5,140 nucleotides of DNA, taken from an uncultured Prevotellaceae bacterium (lineage in GTDB: Bacteria > Bacteroidota > Bacteroidia > Bacteroidales > Muribaculaceae). Below the pieces are notes generated by a model. The model did not search any database. It had not been told where the DNA came from and worked only from the letters and a program-made list of their open reading frames with translations. Location of the stretch: the NCBI GenBank assembly GCA_937896015.1, contig CALBLR010000008.1, positions 1 to 5,140 on the forward strand. The letters run 5' to 3'. Made by a program: the position numbers and the translations under genes. Shown one piece after another: positions 1 to 5,140 of this stretch (position 1 is the first letter of the stretch; every line of letters starts with the position of its first letter).

Positions 1-80
1 TTCGTTATGCGCCAGCTCGCCGGAATAGGTGCTTGGGCGGTGCCATACATGTTGTGACACATCACCTTCGACTTTAAACC
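1..80. other. unassigned left edge downstream of the BspA-like gene
   Basis: No gene can be called with confidence here. On the minus strand a frame opens at ATG 62-60, 18 bases after the BspA-like gene's TAA, and stays open to the edge (MCHNMYGTAQAPIPASWRIT). A GAAGG lies just before this ATG but too close for normal spacing; an in-frame second ATG is at 50-48. On the plus strand a frame entering from the left ends at TGA 55-57 (...GAWAVPYML), and another ends at TAA 75-77. The stretches are too short to choose by codon use. A 4-bp inverted repeat (gtga/tcac, 54-65) has no T-run and is not a convincing terminator. Confidence 0.3.
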
Positions 81-1358
81 TTACAACACCACTTTGGCCG
101 TGAGGGAGCGGCAGCGCACCAGATGGGGGCCGGCAGGGAGGGTGCGGCGGCTCAGCGCGGCGGCGGTGGCGCGCGCCACAAGGCGTCCGCTCATGTCGAG
201 CACTTCCACCATTTCGGCGGTGCCGACGCCGGTCACCATAACTCGGCCTTTGCGGGCCACCACTTTCGGAGAGTCGGCCCGCGTAGCGTCGACTCCGGCG
301 GTGAGGGCTTTTATCGAAAAGAAATTTTTCCATGGTTGCGTGGCGGCATACACGCTCATCCAGTTGGCCGGCACATAGAGCGTGGCCGAGCTGTAGTGCA
401 GCGACGAGAATGCCGATGCGGCAAGGCCTTCGTTGTAGGCAACGGGAGGCACCGACGCATAGCAAACCACGGTTTTAAGCGGGCAGCGATAGAACGCGGC
501 CTCGCCCACCCGGCTCACGCGCTCGCCGAGCTCGACCTTGGCGAGTGAGGTGCAGGCATCGAAAGCACCGACACCCACTGGGGCGCCATCGATGTAGATT
601 TCGGTGATGGCTTTGCAGCCCGAGAATGCGCCGGCACCTATCTTGGCGCCGTCGAGCATTCTGATTTCGCTCACTTGCAGCGAGGTGCAGCCCTCGAATG
701 TGCGGTCGGGTATGCCATGCTCGGTTATGGGTTTTTGCTTGAGCGATGTGCACTGCGAATATATTCCCGCGCCCGACTTGCGCGGCAGGTTGATGCCCTG
801 AGTGAGGCTTATGCAGCCCATGAAGGCCGAGCTGCCAATGGAGTCGACCCCGACCGACGTGGCGGCGGTGAGCGATGTGCAGCCGCTGAAGGCGTAGCTG
901 CCCACTATGCAGCCTGCGGGTATCGACACCTGGCCGAGGCTTGTGCAGCCCGAAAACGCCGAGCTGCCGAGTTCGCTTAACGCGGCGGGCAGGCTCACAC
1001 TTTTCAGCTCGGTGCAGCTTTGAAACGCGTAGCGCGATATGTGGGTGACGGTGCCGGGGATCGACACCGAACTTATGCCCTTGCCGCCAAATCCCGACAC
1101 TCGGGTCACGGTATATGTTTTGGTTATCTTCTTCTGCGGGTCCTGCGGGTCGGGCACCTCGACGCTCACGGTGGAGGCTATGCTCACGTGGCCGCTGGCG
1201 CGCGTGGTGCCCACGGCTTCGGCTGTGCGGGTGGAGTCGGAAAGGAAGTAGCTGACACCGTCTTTCTCTTCAAAACTGTCGGCATGCGCCATGGGCGACG
1301 CCAAGGCCATAAGTAAGGCCGCCGCTGCTGCGGCTTTGCTGATAATCGTTTTACGCAT
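81..1358 (-). CDS. secreted BspA-like leucine-rich-repeat protein
   Basis: A 425-residue exported protein of the BspA-like (LRR_5) family, whose known members are bacterial surface proteins, some binding host matrix proteins. The ATG at 1358 is the best start: an in-frame TGA lies about ten codons upstream, and it yields a typical signal peptide (MRKTIISK, then Ala/Leu-rich core, cleavage after AHA at residue 26). Residues 27-87 are a low-similarity lead-in. Nine LRR units follow, marked by AFxxC or close variants at residues 111, 134, 156, 178, 199, 220, 244, 265 and 288, with 21-24-residue spacing and usually followed by TSL. The solenoid is capped by ATLYVPANW...PWKNFFSI (326-349), a usual end segment in Bacteroidales BspA-like proteins. 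Residues 355-425 form a small beta-rich tail (GRVMVTG, VEVLDMSGRLV, LPAGPHLVR, AKVVL) resembling a type A secretion-system-9 sorting domain, though that assignment is uncertain. No catalytic motif is visible. It appears to be transcribed alone, and no terminator is visible before the left edge. Confidence 0.92.
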   Translation of the reverse strand: MRKTIISKAAAAAALLMALASPMAHADSFEEKDGVSYFLSDSTRTAEAVGTTRASGHVSIASTVSVEVPDPQDPQKKITKTYTVTRVSGFGGKGISSVSIPGTVTHISRYAFQSCTELKSVSLPAALSELGSSAFSGCTSLGQVSIPAGCIVGSYAFSGCTSLTAATSVGVDSIGSSAFMGCISLTQGINLPRKSGAGIYSQCTSLKQKPITEHGIPDRTFEGCTSLQVSEIRMLDGAKIGAGAFSGCKAITEIYIDGAPVGVGAFDACTSLAKVELGERVSRVGEAAFYRCPLKTVVCYASVPPVAYNEGLAASAFSSLHYSSATLYVPANWMSVYAATQPWKNFFSIKALTAGVDATRADSPKVVARKGRVMVTGVGTAEMVEVLDMSGRLVARATAAALSRRTLPAGPHLVRCRSLTAKVVL

Positions 1359-1388
1359 TATTACTGCATTAATTGTGAATATGAGTCA

Positions 1389-1419
1389 TAAAGGTAAGCA
1401 GCATTGACGGCATTGCCAA
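1389..1419 (-). promoter_or_regulatory. Bacteroidota-type promoter candidate for the BspA-like gene
   Basis: On the minus strand TTG (1419-1417, within CTTGGC) is followed after 20 bases by TACCTTTA (1396-1389). That is one mismatch from the Bacteroidota -7 consensus TAnnTTTG with a spacer in the normal range. It lies between the strong terminator and the ATG at 1358, in the A/T-rich gap where a promoter is needed. The predicted leader is about 25 bases, A/T-rich and without a Shine-Dalgarno sequence. Confidence 0.5.
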
Positions 1420-1479
1420 GCATTCAGGCCAATTACACCGGCATTTGCGGCACAAACACCAATAATGGGTAGGCGGCGC

Positions 1480-1530
1480 AAAAAAAGCGAGCAGGCGGGC
1501 GCACCACTGTGGTGGGTGCGTCCGCCTGCT
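1480..1530 (-). terminator. strong intrinsic terminator after the beta-helix/LRR gene
   Basis: Forty bases after the TAG at 1572-1570 the minus strand carries a long GC-rich hairpin. AGCAGGCGG (1530-1522) pairs with CCGCCTGCT (1498-1490), and CGCACC (1520-1515) pairs with GGTGCG (1505-1500). They are separated by a single A/C mismatch (1521/1499) and enclose a loop of 9 bases. Three bases after the stem come seven T (1486-1480). Stem, loop and T-run are all in the order expected for termination of minus-strand transcription, so the downstream LRR gene should need its own promoter. Confidence 0.9.
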
Positions 1531-1569
1531 GGCGTTATCGCTGAAATGTGTGAGCGCTTGTGCAGCGGC

Positions 1570-4500
1570 CTACTTGCCGAGCAGCACTTTGCGGTAGGTG
1601 GCGGTGCCGTTGGTGTAGGTGGTCTTCTCCACATACACGCCTGCAGCCGGACGGGCCGAGCCGAGGCTGATGCCGCCCACGGTGTAGTAGGTGCGGCTCA
1701 CGGGCACTGCGTCGGCGTCAATCTGGTCGGCGGCGCTGGGGTCGTACATAGCCGTCACAATCCAGCCCTTGGCGGTGGCCGCCTCAACGTTGGCCTGCGC
1801 GGTGCCTGGCATGTAGCTGATGTTGAGCTTGCGGGCCCACGAGCTGTTGCTCTCGTTCACGGTGACGCCCGACACGTCTTGCAGCTGGCCAATGAGCGAG
1901 TTGATGGCGTCGGCCGTCATGAGGTTGTGTTGCAGGCTCAGGCCCTGCACGCCCTTGTTGTTGCTCAGGTCAAGGGCGGTGAGCTTGTTGCCTTCGGCCG
2001 AAATCCACTGCACATAGGTGTTGTGGCTCAGGTCGAGGGCGGTGAGGCCGTTGTTCTCGCAGTTAAACCAGTAGAGGTATCCGTTGTGGCTGAGGTCGAT
2101 GGCCGTCAGCTGATTGTTGTTCACCTTGAGCTGGCTCAGGTTTCTTTGCTTGCTCACGTCGATGGTGGTGAGCTGGTTGCCGCCCAGGCGCAGAGTCGAC
2201 ACGTTGGGGTTGGCGGTCACATCGATAGCCGTGAGGTTGTTGCCTTCGGCATAGAGCAGTGTGAGGTTGCTGAGGGTGCTCAGGTCAAGAGTCGACAGGA
2301 AGTTGTTGTCCACATTTAGCCAGCGCAGGCTGGTGTTGGCCTTGAGGTCGAGGGCCGGCAGCTGGTTGTCATACAGATACAGGCCAGTGAGGGCAGTGTT
2401 CTTGCTCAGGTCGATCGACTTCAGCTTGTTGCCGGCCAAGTTCAGAGTTTCAAGTTTGCCGCACTTGCTGGCATCGAAGCTTTCAAACTGGTTGTCGTAG
2501 GCATATATGCTTGTGGCGGCGGTAAGGCCGCTCACGTCGAGGGTCTTGAACTTGTTTTCGTAGCAGTCGAGCTCGTCGAGGCCGGTGAGGCCGCTCAGGT
2601 CGAGAGATGTGAGGCTGTTGTGCGAGCAGTCAACCTCGTACACGGTTGAGTGGTGAGGCAGCAGCAGCGAGGTGAGGCGGTTGTATGAGCAGTCCACCTT
2701 CGACAGGCTGCCCATGGCCGAACAGTCGATTTGGCCGGCAATGAGATTGTCGTGCACATCGAGCACGCGCAACTTGGTGCACTTGCTCACATCGATAGAG
2801 CCAATCTGGTTGCTTTCGGCATAAAGGCCGGTGATTTCGGGGTTGTGAGTCACATCGAGCGTCTTAATCTTGTTCAGGCCCACCTGCAGGTTGATAAGGC
2901 CGGGAGCGTTGGTCAGGTCGAGGGCGGTGATGCCCTGCTGGCGTGCAATGAGCTGAATCACATCGGGGCCATAGATTTTCACCGTGGTGCCCTTGATGGT
3001 GCCGTTGACATAGCTTGACGACTTCTCTTCGCTCTTCACGCCGTCGCCCCAGTCGATTTGGAACTTGCTGCCAGCCGACACGCCGATGCGCACGCTGGCG
3101 CCGGTCTCGGCATAGGTGATTACGATGGCGGGCTTGGCCTCGGCCTTAGCCTCATAGGCGCCCACGTCGATGCCCTCGCCCTGCACGCGGTCGTTGCCGG
3201 CAATGTCGGTGGTCTCGGTGTAGGCGTCGGTTGTGGTGCCCTTGTCAATAAACTCGCTGCCCTTGGCCAGGGCCCACGACGCGCTGTGCACGGCGGCGGT
3301 GTCGGCCGCAGTCTTGGCCACGCCGGCAAACGCGGTGGGGCGCTCGAAGTTGGCCGCGGCAGCATCGGGGTTGCCAATGGTGTTATACACCTGCTCGGCC
3401 AGGGCGGGCAGGTTGAGGCCGATGTTGGCAGTGTCGTTAAGCTCGGCCTTGCGCAGCGAATTGCGCTGCACGGTGCAGTTCACCACCTTGCCGCCGCGCA
3501 CGAATATGCCGCCGCCGTCGAAGGCGGTGTTGTTATACACCACGCAGCCCACCGTGAGGCCGTCGAGACTGTATATGCCGCCGCCGCGGCCGCCCAGCTG
3601 GTCGCCATACTCGGGAGCGTCGGCATAGCAGTTGGCCACCACATTGTGCAGCACCAGGCCGCCGGCGTTGTGGATGCCACCGCCAAGCAGGCCGCGGCAG
3701 TCGAGCACGCTGTTGCCCTCAAAGGTCGACCCGCTGCCCACATAGGCAGCGCCGCCGCTGTTGGAATAGCACTCTGTGATGGTGCAGCCGGTGACCACCG
3801 AATTGAATGCGGCCACGGCGCCGCCGGCGTCCTCGGCCACACAGTCGGTGAACTCGCAGTTGCTCACGGTGGCGTTGCTGGCGCTCACCGCGCCGCCAAT
3901 GCCGTTGCCGAAGCTCGAGTGGCAATACATTTTAGAGAAGTGGCAGTCGGCAACCGACGCTTTCTTGTCGGTGGAGCCGGCAATATACACGGCGCCGCCG
4001 TAGGAGTCGCTGCTGGTGGTGCTCTGCGCCGTGAAGTAGGCCGAGCACTCGGTGAAGCGGCACTGGCTCACCTGCACATTGCCCAGCGCATACACTGCCG
4101 CGCCGCTGGGCTTGGCCGTGGCCACATTGGCGTTGGCCCCCTTCAGGGTGAAGCCGTTGATGGCAGTGGCATCGGTAAACACCGAAGTGCTGTAAAGAAG
4201 GTGGCTCGAGTTGCCCTGCGTGCCGGTCACCTGCTGCTGGCCGTTGGAGGCCGTCTCCACCTCCCAAGTGTAGCGGTAGGTGGTGCCGCTGGCTATGGCG
4301 CGCTTCCACACGTCGGGCACATCGTCGTCGCCATCCAGAATGGTGACGTTGGCAAAGTCGTAGGGCTTGCCGCTGGCGCCCATCTGGCGGTCGGCCTTCG
4401 AGGCCTCATTGCCGGCAAAGCCGCCATAAAGGCCCACGCCGTTTTTCATAAAAAACGCCTTCGAGGTCTTGCGGCTGGCCTTTATCAGCGAGTCGGGACG

Positions 4501-4701
4501 GTAGGTGCCTGCGGCCACCCACACCTCATCGCCCGCCTGGGCGGCGTTGATGGCAGCCTGCAAACTGCCCGTGGCGTTGGCCCACGACGAGCCGTCGCCG
4601 CTGGCACCCGCCTTAACATAGTGCACTGCCGCATGCGCGCTTAGCACGGGCAGCATCGACAGAGCCGCAGCTGCTGTCAGTTTGAGTAGAGCTTGTTTCA
4701 T
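1570..4701 (-). CDS. secreted beta-helix / 21-residue leucine-rich-repeat surface protein
   Basis: A 1043-residue exported protein, probably surface-exposed or secreted, with a likely binding or adhesion role (inference). The start at 4701 gives a clear signal peptide: Lys-rich n-region, hydrophobic core, likely cleavage after AHA at residue 24. Residues 26-517 form a right-handed parallel beta-helix. They open with a VHYVKAGASGDGSSW motif typical of pectin-lyase-like folds and contain seven GGA/GGG-(V/I/A) turns (residues about 235, 269, 293, 316, 340, 373, 396) with 12 cysteines. They close with DIAGNDR...IDVGAYE at 499-517, the 'choice-of-anchor Q' type end motif. Residues 524-580 form a beta-rich linker containing WGDG (551-554). 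Residues 581-917 are 16 LRR units, most of 21 residues, of the form LxxLxLxxNxLxxLDLxxN. The tail (about 990-1043) with TYYTVGG, AAGVYVEK and YRKVLLGK resembles short C-terminal domains of Bacteroidales secreted proteins. No catalytic residues typical of polysaccharide lyases stand out. The gene has its own promoter candidate and a strong terminator. The frame is certain; function is unproven. Confidence 0.93.
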   Translation of the reverse strand: MKQALLKLTAAAALSMLPVLSAHAAVHYVKAGASGDGSSWANATGSLQAAINAAQAGDEVWVAAGTYRPDSLIKASRKTSKAFFMKNGVGLYGGFAGNEASKADRQMGASGKPYDFANVTILDGDDDVPDVWKRAIASGTTYRYTWEVETASNGQQQVTGTQGNSSHLLYSTSVFTDATAINGFTLKGANANVATAKPSGAAVYALGNVQVSQCRFTECSAYFTAQSTTSSDSYGGAVYIAGSTDKKASVADCHFSKMYCHSSFGNGIGGAVSASNATVSNCEFTDCVAEDAGGAVAAFNSVVTGCTITECYSNSGGAAYVGSGSTFEGNSVLDCRGLLGGGIHNAGGLVLHNVVANCYADAPEYGDQLGGRGGGIYSLDGLTVGCVVYNNTAFDGGGIFVRGGKVVNCTVQRNSLRKAELNDTANIGLNLPALAEQVYNTIGNPDAAAANFERPTAFAGVAKTAADTAAVHSASWALAKGSEFIDKGTTTDAYTETTDIAGNDRVQGEGIDVGAYEAKAEAKPAIVITYAETGASVRIGVSAGSKFQIDWGDGVKSEEKSSSYVNGTIKGTTVKIYGPDVIQLIARQQGITALDLTNAPGLINLQVGLNKIKTLDVTHNPEITGLYAESNQIGSIDVSKCTKLRVLDVHDNLIAGQIDCSAMGSLSKVDCSYNRLTSLLLPHHSTVYEVDCSHNSLTSLDLSGLTGLDELDCYENKFKTLDVSGLTAATSIYAYDNQFESFDASKCGKLETLNLAGNKLKSIDLSKNTALTGLYLYDNQLPALDLKANTSLRWLNVDNNFLSTLDLSTLSNLTLLYAEGNNLTAIDVTANPNVSTLRLGGNQLTTIDVSKQRNLSQLKVNNNQLTAIDLSHNGYLYWFNCENNGLTALDLSHNTYVQWISAEGNKLTALDLSNNKGVQGLSLQHNLMTADAINSLIGQLQDVSGVTVNESNSSWARKLNISYMPGTAQANVEAATAKGWIVTAMYDPSAADQIDADAVPVSRTYYTVGGISLGSARPAAGVYVEKTTYTNGTATYRKVLLGK
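1951..2961 (-). repeat. in-gene tandem array: 16 units of 63 bp encoding 21-residue LRRs
   Basis: The (L/I)D(L/V) core recurs at protein residues 594, 615, 636, 658, 679, 700, 721, 742, 763, 784, 805, 826, 847, 868, 889 and 910. Every step is exactly 21 residues except one of 22 (636 to 658). The DNA shows the same 63-bp beat: on the plus strand, copies of ctcaggtc(g/a)agggcggtgag begin at 1964 and 2027, with close variants one unit further on. The unit pattern LxxLxLxxNxLxxLDL matches the 'IRREKO' class of bacterial 20-22-residue LRRs. Cys occupies the same position in three successive units (671, 692, 713) and again at 881. The most degenerate unit is around residues 679-689, where LLLPHHST replaces the LDLS core. 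Confidence 0.9.
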
Positions 4702-4720
4702 CTGCTTAAATATTTTATTG

Positions 4721-4755
4721 CAAAATTATCTGCTTGAATATAGGGATGGTAACAA
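4721..4755 (-). promoter_or_regulatory. Bacteroidota-type promoter candidate for the beta-helix/LRR gene
   Basis: On the minus strand TAATTTTG (4728-4721) matches the Bacteroidota primary-sigma -7 consensus TAnnTTTG exactly. A TTG for the -33 element lies at 4755-4753, giving a 24-base spacer, a little longer than the usual range of about 19-23. Transcription would then start roughly 10-15 bases before the ATG at 4701, leaving a very short A/T-rich leader with no Shine-Dalgarno sequence, which is not unusual in this phylum. The -7 element is well supported, the -33 element weakly. Confidence 0.5.
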
Positions 4756-4771
4756 GGGCCAAAGATATGGC

Positions 4772-4812
4772 AAAAAAGGCATATTTCCCAACCTAAGGCC
4801 AATATTAATGCC
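4772..4812 (-). terminator. possible weak intrinsic terminator after the right-edge gene
   Basis: On the minus strand, 15 bases after the TAA at 4827, the sequence can fold as GGC plus AUAUU paired with AAUAU plus GCC. There is a 4-base bulge and a loop of about 15 bases, and six U follow directly (positions 4777-4772). An alternative fold pairs GGCAU with AUGCC. The stem is short and partly A/T, so termination may be inefficient. The placement, after one gene and just before the promoter candidate of the next, supports the call more than the fold does. Confidence 0.4.
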
Positions 4813-4826
4813 GTTTTTCCACGATT

Positions 4827-5140
4827 TTATGCACAATCGGGGCGCGCCAGGGCGCGCTCGGGACTTGTGATGAACGAGAACCCCGTGAGGCGGGCCGCCA
4901 CGGCGCGGCTCAGAGCCGGCCAGTCGTCGGGACGCACCAAGGCGGTGAACGTGAACTGCTGCTGCGCCCCCACAGGGCCGTTGAGAAAGTCGGCCAACGC
5001 CTGGCGGCAGCCGCCGTCGAGCTCGGCAAAGCACAGCGGCGCGCCACCGGCGTCGAGCAGCACCAGGGTGGGCGTGGCGCTGGGGCGGCCCGCAGCTATG
5101 CTGCGCACCAGGCGCAGCGTGAGCGGCACCCGCACGGCCA
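4827..5140 (-). CDS. C-terminal part of an unrecognised protein (5' end outside window)
   Basis: About 103 codons are visible, ending in TAA at 4829-4827; the frame is still open at the right edge, so the true start lies beyond it. A GTG at 5135 is in frame but there is no reason to prefer it as the start. The frame is supported by codon use: nearly every third position is G or C, as in the two neighbouring genes. The product has no visible signal peptide, membrane segment or catalytic motif in this part. A probable beta-strand pair (TLVLLDAGGAPLCFAELDGG) is followed by an alanine- and leucine-rich probable helix (PDDWPALSRAVAARL), and the tail ends in ...RPDCA. I do not recognise the family and assign no function. 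It is transcribed in the same direction as the beta-helix/LRR gene, 125 bases upstream of that gene's start, with a possible terminator between them, so an operon is unlikely. I am fairly sure the frame is coding and have no view on its role. Confidence 0.7.
   Translation of the reverse strand, partial: AVRVPLTLRLVRSIAAGRPSATPTLVLLDAGGAPLCFAELDGGCRQALADFLNGPVGAQQQFTFTALVRPDDWPALSRAVAARLTGFSFITSPERALARPDCA

Noticed and set aside
94..548. Plus-strand open frames opposite the C-terminal half of the BspA-like gene
   Set aside because: They give compositionally biased products (Arg- or His/Gly-rich) without motifs, opposite a well-supported gene.
1465..2319. A 284-codon open frame on the plus strand across the terminator and the LRR array
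   Set aside because: It repeats every 21 residues only because it reads the LRR-coding DNA backwards. It also runs through the terminator hairpin and has no start signals.
1951..2961. Regularly spaced repeats that could suggest a CRISPR array
   Set aside because: The 63-bp periodicity is translated into an in-frame LRR pattern. There are no constant repeats with unique spacers and no cas genes.
3151..4626. Possible polysaccharide lyase activity of the beta-helix domain
   Set aside because: The fold resembles pectin-lyase-like proteins, but the GGA/GGG turn repeats and the end motif are those of non-enzymatic surface beta-helices, and I see no recognisable lyase catalytic motif.
3058..4644. 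A 528-codon open frame on the plus strand, opposite the beta-helix region
   Set aside because: It lies antisense to a gene with a clear signal peptide, domain motifs and stop. Its product is a monotonous Ala/Gly/His/Val-rich string without domains. Long antisense open frames are expected where codons are GC-rich at the third position.
4842..4857. GC-rich inverted repeat gcgcgcc-ag-ggcgcgc near the end of the right-edge gene
   Set aside because: It lies inside coding sequence (the ALARPD region), its 2-base loop is too tight without opening pairs, and no T-run follows it. It is likely a by-product of GC-rich codons.
4726..5034. An alternative minus-strand frame overlapping the right-edge gene and the gap
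   Set aside because: Its product is Arg/Pro/Gly-rich, it runs through the A/T-rich intergenic stretch and the promoter candidate, and its codon third positions are less biased than those of the frame ending at 4827.

Overview
The window looks like chromosomal DNA of a GC-rich member of the Bacteroidales (gut Bacteroidota; Muribaculaceae or a Prevotella relative would fit, but that is inference). The grounds are two secreted leucine-rich-repeat (LRR) proteins of types common in that order, a TAnnTTTG-type -7 promoter element, start codons in A/T-rich leaders without a strong Shine-Dalgarno sequence, and short C-terminal tails of the Bacteroidota surface-protein kind. Coding DNA is GC-rich with strongly G/C third positions; the gaps between genes are clearly A/T-rich.

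Everything that can be called as a gene lies on the minus strand, so the reading order runs from right to left. (1) 5140-4827: the C-terminal end of a gene that begins outside the window; its product is not recognised. (2) 4826-4702: A/T-rich gap with a possible weak terminator for gene 1 and a promoter candidate for gene 2. (3) 4701-1570: a 1043-residue exported protein. It has a signal peptide, a right-handed parallel beta-helix closed by a DxxGxxR...DxGAxE motif, a WGDG-type linker, 16 LRR units with a 21-residue period, and a short C-terminal tail. (4) 1569-1359: gap with a strong intrinsic terminator for gene 2 and a separate promoter candidate for the next gene. (5) 1358-81: a 425-residue exported BspA-like protein with nine LRR_5-type units and a different C-terminal tail. 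(6) 80-1: left edge, unassigned.

The two complete genes appear to be independent transcription units encoding neighbouring surface or secreted repeat proteins. Plausible roles are adhesion or binding of host or polysaccharide ligands. No enzymatic active site, transport system, regulator, mobile element, RNA gene or CRISPR array was seen. I found no convincing evidence of a wholly new system. The points most worth a second look are the joining of a beta-helix to a long 21-residue LRR solenoid in one protein, the near-perfect 63-bp periodicity of the repeat DNA, and the unrecognised partial gene at the right edge.
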